Virus record (IMG/VR): IMGVR_UViG_3300037193_001819 | Coordinates: 1-35,368 of that record | Length of the DNA stretch: 35,368 bases | Direction: 5' to 3' (one strand) | DNA from: a virus | Shown: piece by piece, positions 8,892-15,295 of the stretch | Layout of the letters: each line of letters opens with the position of its first letter | Position numbering within the stretch: position 1 is the first letter of the stretch | Made by a program: the position numbers and the translations under genes | Notes under the pieces: model-generated | Told to the model about the DNA's origin: nothing | Seen by the model: the letters and a program-made list of their open reading frames with translations, nothing else | The model's database searches: none

Positions 8892-9200
8892 GTGGGCGCA
8901 CTGGAGCCACTGCTCGGCGCCGGCGGCCTGGGCGTCCTCGCCATCGTCATCATCAACCTGCTCGTGGCGGACTTCCGCAACCGACGGCACGTCGGCACCG
9001 AGATCGGCGACGCCGAGGAACGGGCGAACAAGGCTGAGCAGCGCGCCGAGGCGCTGCAGCTACGCCTTGATGAGGAGCGCGCGCAGCGGCGAGCTGCCGA
9101 GGACCGGGAGGCGAAGCTCGGCCGTGCGCTGGCCGCACAGTCGGAAAAGGTCGCCGCGCTCAGCACTGAGATCGCGAAACTTCGGGAGTCGCTGACATGA
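8892..9200 (+). CDS. Membrane-anchored coiled-coil protein of the lysis cassette
   Basis: A 102-residue protein, GTG start, 4 bases after the endolysin stop. One hydrophobic segment at about residues 8-26 ([18 protein letters not shown]) is followed by a long charged heptad-type helix ([33 protein letters not shown]). This is the shape of spanin-like or Rz-like and of some holin-accessory proteins, but actinobacterial phages usually lack true spanins. The stop overlaps the next start by 4 bases (ATGA). Role in lysis is inferred from position. Confidence 0.72.
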   Translation: MGALEPLLGAGGLGVLAIVIINLLVADFRNRRHVGTEIGDAEERANKAEQRAEALQLRLDEERAQRRAAEDREAKLGRALAAQSEKVAALSTEIAKLRESLT

Positions 9201-9742
9201 CCGGCCCCCCGAAGTTCCGCATGGTCGTATCGGTTGCGGCGCTGGTGATCGCGGTCGCCGCGTGCGGCATCGCATTGTTCAGCCTGTCGAAGCGCGCCGA
9301 GGAGACCGAGGCGCAGCGAGACGAGGCCGTGGCAGCCGCCGAGGCGAACTGCGCACAGGTGGAAGCACTTGGGTGGGCCTGCGTCGAAGACCCCGAGGAG
9401 CTGCGCGGCGACCCCGGCGAGGTAGGCCCACAGGGGCCGCCTGGCGAGCCCGGTCCGACCGGTCCTCGAGGCCCGGAAGGTGACCCCGGCCCGACCGGGG
9501 CCGTAGGCCCGACAGGGGCCGTAGGCCCGACCGGCCCGGCCGGCGCTGACGGATCGGACGGCGCCGACGGTGAAGACGGCCAGGCCGGCCCCGCAGGCCC
9601 GCAAGGCGAACCTGGCCCGACCGGTCCCGCAGGGCCGCCCGGCCCCACCTGTCCGGAGGGCTATACGACCGAAACCCACACCGTCGTAACCGCGGACGGT
9701 CCCCGGGAGGCCGTGGTCTGCGTCGAGGACTCCGAGCCCTAG
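9197..9742 (+). CDS. Membrane-anchored collagen-like protein
   Basis: A 181-residue protein. Residues 9-31 form one membrane segment ([20 protein letters not shown]) preceded by a short basic end. Residues 35-60 are a coiled-coil-like linker with two Cys. Residues 71-150 are about 26 Gly-X-Y triplets ([16 protein letters not shown] and on), which would form a collagen triple helix. A short C-terminal domain with two Cys (C152, C175 region) ends the protein. Collagen repeats are known in phage fibres, but here the protein carries a membrane anchor and lies in the lysis cassette between a membrane coiled-coil protein and the holin. It might span the cell wall; this is inference. Confidence 0.8.
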   Translation: MTGPPKFRMVVSVAALVIAVAACGIALFSLSKRAEETEAQRDEAVAAAEANCAQVEALGWACVEDPEELRGDPGEVGPQGPPGEPGPTGPRGPEGDPGPTGAVGPTGAVGPTGPAGADGSDGADGEDGQAGPAGPQGEPGPTGPAGPPGPTCPEGYTTETHTVVTADGPREAVVCVEDSEP

Positions 9743-10029
9743 CCGACCACGGGGACCTCGACGAATTCGCGGTCTCCGTCGAGCAGCGGAAGCGTAGCGG
9801 CCATGACCGCCTCGGCGACGGCGAGGGCGTCCTCCTCGGTCGCGTATAGCTCGGCTCGGTAGGGGCCGGTCCTGGGGTGGATATAGCGCTCGACGTACCA
9901 GCGGCCGTCCCGCAGCCGCCCGACCAGGACCGCGGCCGTGTCCCACGCGTAGAAACCCGCCGATTCCCACCGGCGCGTCGAGCTGCGAACACGGTGATCA
10001 CGAATCAAAATCCCAACATGTTCCGACAC
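9739..10029 (-). CDS. Small unknown protein on the opposite strand inside the lysis cassette
   Basis: A 96-residue protein (GTG start at 10029) not recognised. It looks like a compact alpha/beta domain: [51 protein letters not shown]. Its stop overlaps the stop of the collagen-like gene (convergent), and it is divergent from the holin. No ribosome site precedes the GTG, but TAGATT, a fair -10 box, lies 7 bases upstream (10037-10042 on the + numbering), so a leaderless mRNA beginning at the start codon is likely. Being antisense to the late genes suggests expression in the lysogen. Coding is favoured over chance by the even Trp/Tyr content and clean fit between neighbours. Confidence 0.6.
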   Translation of the reverse strand: MSEHVGILIRDHRVRSSTRRWESAGFYAWDTAAVLVGRLRDGRWYVERYIHPRTGPYRAELYATEEDALAVAEAVMAATLPLLDGDREFVEVPVVG

Positions 10030-10055
10030 GTGTACGAATCTACAAGGAGACCATC

Positions 10056-10253
10056 ATGCCCAAGAAGACCCGCCTCTTCGTCTACGCCCTCGTCATCATC
10101 GGCGCCCTCACCGTCACCGGCATCGAGGGCGTCGAGCCCGGCACGGTGGACCTGTGGGTCGACCAGGCCGCGAAGCTCGCCGGCGCGGCTGGCGCGATCC
10201 TCGCGACCCTCAACCTCAAGGACGACGAGCCGAAGCCGCCTCCGGCCGAGTAG
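10056..10253 (+). CDS. Holin
   Basis: A 65-residue membrane protein. After a basic start (MPKKTR) come a membrane helix at about 7-23 (LFVYALVIIGALTVTGI), a short loop (EGVEPGTVDLWVDQAA) and a second helix at about 38-53 (AKLAGAAGAILATLNL), then a charged Pro-rich end (KDDEPKPPPAE). Size, two helices and place in the lysis cassette fit actinophage holins, which make the pores that let the endolysin reach the wall. AAGGAG lies 7 bases before ATG. A terminator follows the stop. Confidence 0.78.
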   Translation: MPKKTRLFVYALVIIGALTVTGIEGVEPGTVDLWVDQAAKLAGAAGAILATLNLKDDEPKPPPAE

Positions 10254-10268
10254 ACCATCTCCGGCATT

Positions 10269-10309
10269 GAAACGCCCCCGCCTCCCATTCCGGGAAGCGG
10301 GGGCGTTTC
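10269..10309 (+). terminator. Intrinsic terminator ending the late operon
   Basis: A perfect 13-bp stem, GAAACGCCCCCGC (10269-10281) and GCGGGGGCGTTTC (10297-10309), with a 15-nt loop. The A/T pairs at the base give TTTC at the end of the + transcript and, on the other strand, the same for the convergent membrane gene. It stands between convergent genes and probably works in both directions. Confidence 0.88.
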
Positions 10310-10358
10310 GTCGTGCCGCTGAAACCGACCCACCATCAGGAGGACCACGGCAGCATGG

Positions 10359-11249
10359 TCACCGTACCGGCACCGCCGGAACGACAACGGGATCGACACG
10401 GTTCGGGTAGTCCTCGGCTCGCACCATGTGGGCGAGCGCGGCGCCGAGGCCGACGACGCCGACCGGGAGGCAGGCGACGGCCGCCGTGATCCACCATGGC
10501 GCGACGCCGACCCCCGCGGCTTCGAGAATGTGGTAGGCCACCTGTCCGAGCGCGCCCACGAGGAGTGCGATGATCGCTGAGAACCTCGCGAACCTCAATG
10601 CGCGCCCGCGGGTCTTGCCCGAGAGCCACACGTAGAGCGCGTACGCGCTGTACACCTCCATGCCGATCGGCAGCGTGATCGCCGTGTTGATCTCCACGTC
10701 CGCGATGCCTGGCAGCAGCTGCACGGGGCCGAACCCCGCCTTGCTGCCGAGGCCCACCCAGCCCGACCAGATCGCGACACTCGCGGGCAACAGCAACAGC
10801 CACACCGGCCAGACGACCGGCGGCTGGCGCGCAGCCGAGGTACCGCTGTCGTTCCGCTCCGGTTCCGCCGATTCCGCGGTCTCGGCGTCCTCCCCGACGC
10901 CCTCTTCGGCGATCGCCGAGGGCTCGTCCGCGGCCGGCGGCGTCACCATGGGCGGCAAGCTGCGCGTCTCCGGCAGTGCCGCGGGGCTCGTCGCCTGCCG
11001 CTCGGGTTCCGCCGCTTCCGGCTCCGATGACGGAACGGGGGATGTCGACGGCGGCAGCAGCGAGGCCTTGATCTCGCGGATGCGGCCCCGGCCCCAGCTG
11101 TCGCTGAGGCCCCCGCACGCCTCCCCGAGCTCCTTGCCGGTCATCTGGTGGCCGAGCGCGAGGCTCGCGAGGTAGACGGTCCGGGCCTTCTCGTTCAGCT
11201 CCTGGGCCTCGCGCTCGCGGGTGCTGGTGGGGGTGGAGGTGTCTATCAT
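10359..11249 (-). CDS. DUF2637-type integral membrane protein with cytoplasmic N-terminal domain
   Basis: A 296-residue protein. Residues 1-65 form a soluble helical region (REREAQELNEKARTVYLASLALGHQMTGKELGEACGGLSDSWGRGRIREIK), possibly a DNA-binding fold. Residues 66-140 are an acidic, Pro-rich linker. Residues 147-275 hold four membrane helices with the phrases IWSGWVGLGSKAGFGP, NTAITLPIGMEVYSAYALYVWLS and ALGQVAYHILEAAG, which I recognise from the DUF2637 proteins common on Streptomyces plasmids and integrative elements (often called Spd or transfer-spread proteins, or wrongly ABC permeases). ATG 11249 is chosen for the AGGAGAG 5 bases upstream. Such a plasmid-type protein is unusual cargo for a phage. 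Divergent from the next HTH gene. Confidence 0.8.
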   Translation of the reverse strand: MIDTSTPTSTREREAQELNEKARTVYLASLALGHQMTGKELGEACGGLSDSWGRGRIREIKASLLPPSTSPVPSSEPEAAEPERQATSPAALPETRSLPPMVTPPAADEPSAIAEEGVGEDAETAESAEPERNDSGTSAARQPPVVWPVWLLLLPASVAIWSGWVGLGSKAGFGPVQLLPGIADVEINTAITLPIGMEVYSAYALYVWLSGKTRGRALRFARFSAIIALLVGALGQVAYHILEAAGVGVAPWWITAAVACLPVGVVGLGAALAHMVRAEDYPNRVDPVVVPAVPVR

Positions 11250-11367
11250 GGGTCTCTCCTGTTCTCGCGGATGGGAGAGGGAGGCCCGGGAGCTACTTGG
11301 CGGTGGAACCCGGGCCGCCCGACTAGGCGTTTCGGCAGGCGTTCTGGATGACGTATTACTCAGATTA

Positions 11368-11401
11368 CAGGGTACCCTGCACCTTTGCAATAGGGTACCC
11401 T
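11368..11401. promoter_or_regulatory. Two palindromic operators containing GGTACC upstream of a small HTH gene
   Basis: CAGGGTACCCTG (11368-11379) is a perfect 12-bp palindrome; AGGGTACCCT (11392-11401) repeats it, centre to centre 23 bp. The second one ends 6 bases before the ATG of the HTH gene, over the likely transcription start. The spacing of about two helical turns suits two dimers on one face of the DNA. They lie in the intergenic region shared by the divergent DUF2637 and HTH genes. The binding protein is not known; autoregulation by the HTH protein is inferred. Confidence 0.7.
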
Positions 11402-11407
11402 GTAGGA

Positions 11408-11644
11408 ATGAGTGACGATCTTGAAGGCCTGTCCCTGGCCGAGGCCGACAAGCTGCTGCGCACCCAGATTGAGGAGCACCGAGACGCAATGAGCGAGCTC
11501 GGCCGGCGCCGGGCCGCGCTCATCGGGGCCGCGGTTCAAAGCCGCGGACGCTCAGGCGTGGCCGAGGTGGCGGAGCTGCTTGGACTCTCGCAATCGGCAG
11601 TGCGTCGCGTGCTCGTGGAGGCCAAGAAGCTGGATCAGAGCTGA
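11408..11644 (+). CDS. Small helix-turn-helix DNA-binding protein
   Basis: A 78-residue protein. The first half is a charged helix (LSLAEADKLLRTQIEEHRDAMSELGRRRAALIGAAV); the second half is a helix-turn-helix of the sigma-region-4/HTH type (GVAEVAELLGLSQSAVRRVLVEAKKL). Proteins of this plan are common on actinobacterial plasmids and integrative elements next to spread or replication genes. ATG 11408 is preceded by GTAGGA. Palindromic sites lie directly in front. It probably regulates itself and perhaps the divergent membrane gene; no partner is proven. A terminator follows. Confidence 0.78.
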   Translation: MSDDLEGLSLAEADKLLRTQIEEHRDAMSELGRRRAALIGAAVQSRGRSGVAEVAELLGLSQSAVRRVLVEAKKLDQS

Positions 11645-11674
11645 GGCGCGACGGCACTCGATGACACGACGTGA

Positions 11675-11707
11675 AGCGGCCATCCCCGTTTGACGGAGAT
11701 GGCCGCT
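11675..11707. terminator. Bidirectional terminator between convergent genes
   Basis: AGCGGCCATC (11675-11684) and GATGGCCGCT (11698-11707) make a 10-bp stem with a 13-nt loop, about 30 bases after the HTH stop. The DUF397/XRE genes run toward it from the right, so it may end both transcripts. Confidence 0.78.
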
Positions 11708-11772
11708 ACTCTAATTGGGATACCAAGCCGATGAGGCGTCGTCCGGTTTGCCGCTGATGGGGTCAGAGGTCA

Positions 11773-11952
11773 CTACCGGACGGCGCCCAACAGCCTCTCG
11801 AACTCCTTGGCGTCGATGCTGAAGATCGGCGATCCGTCGCCGAGCTTCGAGTCGCGAACGTCGAACCCGGCCTCGGTGGCGCGGGCCTCGACGCAGTTCT
11901 GGTCTCCCGAGTTGCTGCTTCTGCTGGACTTACGCCAGCTGGTCGTTTTCAT
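11773..11952 (-). CDS. DUF397 protein, partner of the XRE regulator
   Basis: A 59-residue protein, beginning MKTTSWRKSSRSSNSGDQNC and ending FSIDAKEFERLLGAVR. The phrases WRKSSRS, NCVEAR, VRDSK and FERLLGAVR are the signature of DUF397. Its ATG lies inside the end of the XRE gene in another frame (overlap 23 bases), so the two are translationally coupled. In Streptomyces such XRE-DUF397 pairs (Scr1/Scr2 type) behave like toxin-antitoxin-like regulatory modules that affect antibiotic production and development. Short size and overlap make it easy to miss. Confidence 0.88.
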   Translation of the reverse strand: MKTTSWRKSSRSSNSGDQNCVEARATEAGFDVRDSKLGDGSPIFSIDAKEFERLLGAVR

Positions 11953-12763
11953 CCATGAACTCCTTGATCGGGACAGCCAGGGCTGGCTGTCGCGTCCGTT
12001 GGAAGGCCGCTTCGTACTGCCGAACGTCTTTCTCGGCGTTCTCGTAGTGGCTCCCGTGGAGTGATTCTAGATAGACCGTCGTGGGGAAGGCACCGTCGAA
12101 GTACATGAGCCTGAATGCGCCGTCCATCGACGGGTGTGCGCCTGCGCTGAACGGCATCACGAAGATGTCGATGTGGTCGCGCTCGTCCATCGCGACGAGG
12201 CGGTCCACCTGCTCGCGCATGACCTTCTGGCCACCAACGGCTCGACGGAGCGCGGCCTCGTCGGTGACGTACACGATCGCCGGCGGATCGGGGCGGTTCA
12301 GGACGGCCTCCTGGCGCTCGATCCTGAGGCCATCGTCCGGGCCGCCCTTCGTGTCGGGCCGGGACTCGCGGAGCGCCGCGACGTAGAGCTCGGTCTGAAA
12401 GAGCCCGTCGATGTACGCCTGCTGGTAGATGTGGAGGGCGCTGGCGGCGCCCTCCAGCTCGAGGAAGTTCGCGAACTCGCGCGGCACGTCGTAGGGGTGG
12501 AACCAGGACGGTGAGTCAGCGCCCTTGGCGAGGCCGATGAGATGGTTCGTCTCCTCGCTGGTGAGCTTGTAGACGGCCGAGCAGGCGTAGATGTCGGGGA
12601 GCTTGACGGAGTCGTTGACGGCGCGCTCGAGCTTTGAGAGCTTCGATTCGGAGATGTCGGTGGCCGCTGCGGCCTGTGCGAGGCTGAGGCCCCTTGCCTG
12701 CCGGGCCTCCCGGAGGCGCTTGCCGAGCAGGTCCCGCGTGAGATGCCGAGGATAACTGGACAT
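11930..12763 (-). CDS. XRE-family regulator with DUF5753 domain
   Basis: A 277-residue protein from ATG 12763. Residues about 5-70 are a Cro/C1-type HTH (LGKRLREARQARGLSLAQAAAATDISESKLSKLERA). Residues about 85-265 are DUF5753: FLELEGAASALHIYQQAYIDGLFQTELYVAALRE, IERQEAVL, IVYVTDEAALRRAVGG, FVMPFSAGAHPSMDGAFRLMYF, VYLESLHGSHYENA. With the overlapping DUF397 gene it makes the actinobacterial Scr1-type pair. A GTG 13 codons upstream (12802) is possible but has no ribosome site; repeats that look like operators reach close to the ATG. It may be a moron carried by the phage; the main immunity repressor is more likely the gene ending at 16041. Confidence 0.88.
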   Translation of the reverse strand: MSSYPRHLTRDLLGKRLREARQARGLSLAQAAAATDISESKLSKLERAVNDSVKLPDIYACSAVYKLTSEETNHLIGLAKGADSPSWFHPYDVPREFANFLELEGAASALHIYQQAYIDGLFQTELYVAALRESRPDTKGGPDDGLRIERQEAVLNRPDPPAIVYVTDEAALRRAVGGQKVMREQVDRLVAMDERDHIDIFVMPFSAGAHPSMDGAFRLMYFDGAFPTTVYLESLHGSHYENAEKDVRQYEAAFQRTRQPALAVPIKEFMDENDQLA

Positions 12764-12767
12764 GCCA

Positions 12768-12832
12768 TCAGTGTGACATGCTTCTCGTCTGAAATCACGC
12801 ACCGCGACAGTACGTCAGTGTGATGGCATCAA
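12768..12832. promoter_or_regulatory. Repeated operator-like motif between the XRE gene and a divergent gene pair
   Basis: TCAGTGTGA occurs twice (12768-12776 and 12815-12823). The first is preceded by ATGCCA, the second followed by TGGCAT, so the outer parts also form an inverted repeat (ATGCCA/TGGCAT). The nearer copy is 5 bases before the XRE start codon. TTGATG (complement of 12827-12832) could be the -35 of the leftward promoter. Probably the autoregulatory site of the XRE protein; inferred from place and symmetry. Confidence 0.5.
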
Positions 12833-12995
12833 ATTGAAAGTTGCAGGCATCCTTCACGCAGAGCGCCCAATGTCCTACCTTCGAGATATGGCCACCGCCA
12901 CAACGTGGGGGAACGGCTGAGAATCGGCGGGGCGCCGGTTCGGCTTGGTATCTGGCCGGCGTCCCGCCCCATCGCCACAAGAGGTTGGAGCTCTC

Positions 12996-13304
12996 ATGGC
13001 AGCACCCAGCGTACGGGCCGAGAGCCCACCCGAGCAAGACGACCGCCGCCTCATCGCCGAGCGGTTCGACCGCCCCCACTGGCTCCGCATCTACGAGACC
13101 GACGACCCAAGCGTGGCAGTACTGCGCCGCTACCGAGTCGCCGCCTCTCCGCCCTACGATGTCGTCGCCGAGATCGCGCACGCCGGCGGCGTCGTCTCCA
13201 AGTTCTCGTGGGACGAATGGCACCGGGTTAAGGCCTTGAGCGACTGGCGCGCTCCCGTCGAGGCATGGATCAGAGCCAAGATCGCCGAGGACTGGGCGTC
13301 ATGA
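12996..13304 (+). CDS. Unknown small protein, first of a two-gene unit divergent from XRE-DUF397
   Basis: A 102-residue protein not recognised. It reads as a small alpha/beta fold: HWLRIYETDDPSVAVLRRYRVAASPPYDVVAEIAHAGGVVSKFSWDEWHRVKAL. ATG 12996 has GGAG 7 bases before it. The stop overlaps the next start by 4 bases, so the pair is co-translated. The 230-base gap to the XRE gene must hold promoters for both directions. Linked function with the XRE-DUF397 pair is possible but not shown. Confidence 0.7.
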   Translation: MAAPSVRAESPPEQDDRRLIAERFDRPHWLRIYETDDPSVAVLRRYRVAASPPYDVVAEIAHAGGVVSKFSWDEWHRVKALSDWRAPVEAWIRAKIAEDWAS

Positions 13305-13537
13305 TCGCGCGCGTGTCGAAGGCGACCGCGAGCCTGGCCGAGGACGTCCAGCACCGACACCGGGCCGACGACGAAGGACTGTGCGCGTTCCACCGGAAGT
13401 ACTTCGGAGTTCGCATCCCCTTCGGCGAATGCGCGCCGTGGCGGCTCGCCCAGAAAGTCATCGTCGCCTACGACGAGCAGCAGGTCCGGTCGCTGCCGCA
13501 GGGGCCGGTGGCAGGCCAGTTCTGGGCCAAGACCTAA
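13301..13537 (+). CDS. Unknown small basic protein
   Basis: A 78-residue protein, ATG overlapping the previous stop (ATGA). Sequence features: SKATASLAEDVQHRHRADDEGLCAFHRKYFG and FGECAPWRLAQKVIVAYDEQQVRSL, rich in His, Arg and Trp; one pair of Cys. No family is recognised. Two hairpins follow the stop, so the unit ends here. Confidence 0.65.
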   Translation: MIARVSKATASLAEDVQHRHRADDEGLCAFHRKYFGVRIPFGECAPWRLAQKVIVAYDEQQVRSLPQGPVAGQFWAKT

Positions 13538-13542
13538 CCCAG

Positions 13543-13572
13543 GGCCGCCGCGCCGGTGGGGGAGCGGCGGCC
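13543..13572. terminator. Hairpin directly after the small-gene pair
   Basis: GGCCGCCGC (13543-13551) and GCGGCGGCC (13564-13572), 9-bp stem, 12-nt loop, 6 bases after the stop codon. Probable terminator of the rightward pair. Confidence 0.65.
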
Positions 13573-13625
13573 TACCTGGACCCGGGAGCTGGCTCTCCCG
13601 ATGAGGGCGGCACGCCACCGCCCGA

Positions 13626-13660
13626 GGGCCGCCGCGCTTTGGAAGCGGGCGCGGCGGCCC
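13626..13660. terminator. Second GC-rich hairpin
   Basis: GGGCCGCCGCGC (13626-13637) and GCGCGGCGGCCC (13649-13660) form a perfect 12-bp stem with 11-nt loop. It shares the core GGGCCGCCGCG with the hairpin at 13543. The region 13538-13800 holds no convincing gene, only these structures. Confidence 0.65.
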
Positions 13661-13756
13661 GAACTCCATCTCACCCTATGTAAACAAGTCGATGCCTGAA
13701 AGTCCGATCTCGAGGGAACCCACGACTCGAACGCTTCGGCGCTTCGGCGTCGGAGA

Positions 13757-13794
13757 AGCCCGGCCGCAACGGTCCCACCCTGCGCGGCCGGGCT
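13757..13794 (+). terminator. Third hairpin, followed by CTTTCG
   Basis: AGCCCGGCCGC (13757-13767) and GCGGCCGGGCT (13784-13794), 11-bp stem, followed by CTTTCGTG. It is the last strong structure before the attachment site and may protect attP and the integrase gene from rightward transcription. Confidence 0.7.
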
Positions 13795-13810
13795 CTTTCG
13801 TGCCTCCGGG

Positions 13811-13838
13811 CGTTGCAGATCCGTTGCACATGAGACCC
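13811..13838. repeat. Integrase arm-type repeat, left of attP core
   Basis: A 28-base element built of two CGTTGC units 11 bases apart followed by a TGAGA box. The same arrangement, with 23 of 28 bases equal, is found on the other side of the core at 14039-14066. Paired repeats flanking a tRNA-derived core are the hallmark of arm-type binding sites of tyrosine integrases. Confidence 0.68.
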
Positions 13839-13930
13839 AGATACCCACTGACATAGGCATACACGAGCGTACAGATTCCCCAGGTCATTGGGAGTGCGGC
13901 GACTTCCACCGCAGGCCAACAACCCAGGCA

Positions 13931-13973
13931 TTCATAAGAAAAGGTCAGGGGTTCGAATCCCCTAAGCTCCACA
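13931..13973. other. attP: attP core: 3' end of a tRNA-type gene
   Basis: 13947-13971 reads as a T-arm (stem AGGGG, loop TTCGAAT, stem CCCCT), acceptor 3' strand AAGCTCC and discriminator A, with GGTC before it. No matching 5' half is present upstream, so this is not a complete gene but the part that a phage carries to rebuild a tRNA (or tmRNA) after integration. It lies just beyond the end of the integrase gene and between two matching arm repeats. Which tRNA is the target cannot be said; the acceptor end AGCTCCA also resembles tmRNA. The crossover region is expected inside this segment. Confidence 0.82.
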
Positions 13974-14015
13974 CATATCGACCCGGACCGCAGGTCAGGC
14001 TCGTATAGAGACACA

Positions 14016-14044
14016 GCAACGGCCGGGCAATGCCCGGCCGTTGC
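14016..14044 (-). terminator. Long palindromic hairpin after the integrase gene
   Basis: GCAACGGCCGGGC (14016-14028) and GCCCGGCCGTTGC (14032-14044) form a perfect 13-bp stem with a 3-nt loop (AAT). It lies 28 bases after the integrase stop in the leftward direction and would end the int transcript before it crosses attP. Its right side overlaps the start of the right arm repeat. Confidence 0.75.
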
Positions 14045-14066
14045 GCATTCGTTGCACCTGAGAACC
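14039..14066. repeat. Integrase arm-type repeat, right of attP core
   Basis: Second copy of the element at 13811-13838, in the same orientation: CGTTGC, then TCGTTGCAC with 11-base phase, then TGAGA and CC. It ends 6 bases from the integrase stop codon. Together the two copies define the outer arms of attP. Confidence 0.68.
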
Positions 14067-14071
14067 GGCCA

Positions 14072-15295
14072 TCAGGCCGCAAGCGCCATCTCCCGCGCCC
14101 TCCCGAGCGCGCTGGCCACCTCCCCGATCCGGGCCGGGAACAGGTCGGTGTACACGTCCAACGTCATCGTCGCGGTCGCGTGCCCCATCGCCGCCTGGAG
14201 GGTCTTCACGTCGGCGCCCTCGGCCACGCTCAGGCTCGCGAACGAGTGCCTGAGCGTATGCGGGGTAGTCCCGGCTGGGAGCTTCGCCGCCTTCACGGCC
14301 GGCCGGAAGACCCGCTCGCGCCAGTTGTACGCCACGATCAAGTCGCCCTTGGGGGAGGGGAACATGAGATCCTCCTCGTCGAGCCCGGACCTGAGCACCT
14401 TCAGCTCCATCACCAAGAACTCCGGGATGCCGACCACTCTGATCTTGCCGCCCTTCGGCAGGCCGAGGGTCGGCCTCCCGTCCTCCCCTTCGATCACGGC
14501 CTCGGTCACGTGCAGCTCGTGCGCGTCGAGGTCGACCGATCCGGCGCGCAGCGCGATCGCCTCACCGATGCGCAGACCGCAGTACGCCAGCGTCAGGACC
14601 ATGACCCGGTAGACGTTCGCCATCGGCTTCGGCTTGCCGTAGGCGGTCCTAAGGCCGGCGACCGCGTCCGCCAGTGCAGTGATCTGCCGGTGGTCGAGAT
14701 ACAGCCGCTTGCCCTTGGCGACGGTCGGCAGTGTGTCGAGCGCCCGGATCGGGTTCTCCGCGATCCGTTGTGACTTCACCGCCCACGTCATGACGCCGAG
14801 CATCACGTGGTGGATGCTCTGCACCCGCGAGGCGCCGACGACGCGTTTCTTGGACCCTTGCAGGCCAGGCTGTTTGTGGAGACTCGAGAGCCATGTCGCG
14901 TAGTCGCCGTAAGTCACCGCACCCACGGAGGTCAGCCCCCAACGGGGGAGTACGTAGCCGTCGAGGATCTGTCGGTACAGGCGCTTGGTCTTGGGCGCCC
15001 ACTTCGGCGTCTTCGCCGTGAACCACTCCTCGGCGACCTCAGCGAGTTTGGTCCTGGCGGCCTTGGGGTCGCGGTAGATTCCGGCCTCGAGGTCGGCGGC
15101 GATCTTGTCACGCAGCGCCTCCGCTTCGGGGACCGTGCGCCGAAGCTCGGAACGGGTCTTCCCCGGGTTGTCGGGGTCAGGCCACCGCACCTGCCACCGC
15201 ATCGGCGGCATCCGCTTTGCCTTCTTCGCCTCGGTGACCTTCTTCCGGTAGGCGGCCTCTTTCATCCTGTCGTGGATCCAGGCCCTCGCCATCAT
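14072..15295 (-). CDS. int: Tyrosine integrase
   Basis: A 407-residue site-specific recombinase. Residues 1-75 are the arm-binding part (RWQVRWPDPDNPGKTRSELRRTV, Arg/Lys-rich start). Residues 85-190 are the core-binding SAM-like domain (EVAEEWFTAKTPKWAPKTKRLYRQILDGYVLPRWG). Catalytic residues: R242 (YCGLRIGEAIAL), H346-x-x-R349 (TPHTLRHSFAS), H372 (MGHATATMTLDVY) and nucleophile Y382. All key residues are present, so it should be active. GAAGGAG lies so close to the first ATG that the second ATG (15292) is the more likely start. The start overlaps the stop of the upstream membrane gene; both are one leftward operon. attP lies just downstream. Confidence 0.95.
   Translation of the reverse strand: MMARAWIHDRMKEAAYRKKVTEAKKAKRMPPMRWQVRWPDPDNPGKTRSELRRTVPEAEALRDKIAADLEAGIYRDPKAARTKLAEVAEEWFTAKTPKWAPKTKRLYRQILDGYVLPRWGLTSVGAVTYGDYATWLSSLHKQPGLQGSKKRVVGASRVQSIHHVMLGVMTWAVKSQRIAENPIRALDTLPTVAKGKRLYLDHRQITALADAVAGLRTAYGKPKPMANVYRVMVLTLAYCGLRIGEAIALRAGSVDLDAHELHVTEAVIEGEDGRPTLGLPKGGKIRVVGIPEFLVMELKVLRSGLDEEDLMFPSPKGDLIVAYNWRERVFRPAVKAAKLPAGTTPHTLRHSFASLSVAEGADVKTLQAAMGHATATMTLDVYTDLFPARIGEVASALGRAREMALAA

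Noticed and set aside
9411-9650. DNA tandem repeat or mobile insert
   Set aside because: The repetition comes from Gly-X-Y codons of a collagen-like protein, with varied third bases and no clear DNA unit.
8021-9970. A 649-codon open frame on the minus strand
   Set aside because: It lies fully antisense to endolysin, coiled-coil and collagen-like genes; its Gly/Ala/Arg-rich translation is the mirror of GC-rich codons and the collagen repeat, and it has no recognisable domain.
13931-13973. Complete phage tRNA gene at the attachment site
   Set aside because: Only T-arm and acceptor 3' half are present; no D-arm, anticodon stem or matching 5' acceptor strand is found upstream.
13676-14014. A 112-codon minus-strand frame containing RGFEPLTF
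   Set aside because: This phrase is the well-known false translation of the antisense of a tRNA T-arm (GGGGATTCGAACCCC). It reflects attP, not a protein.
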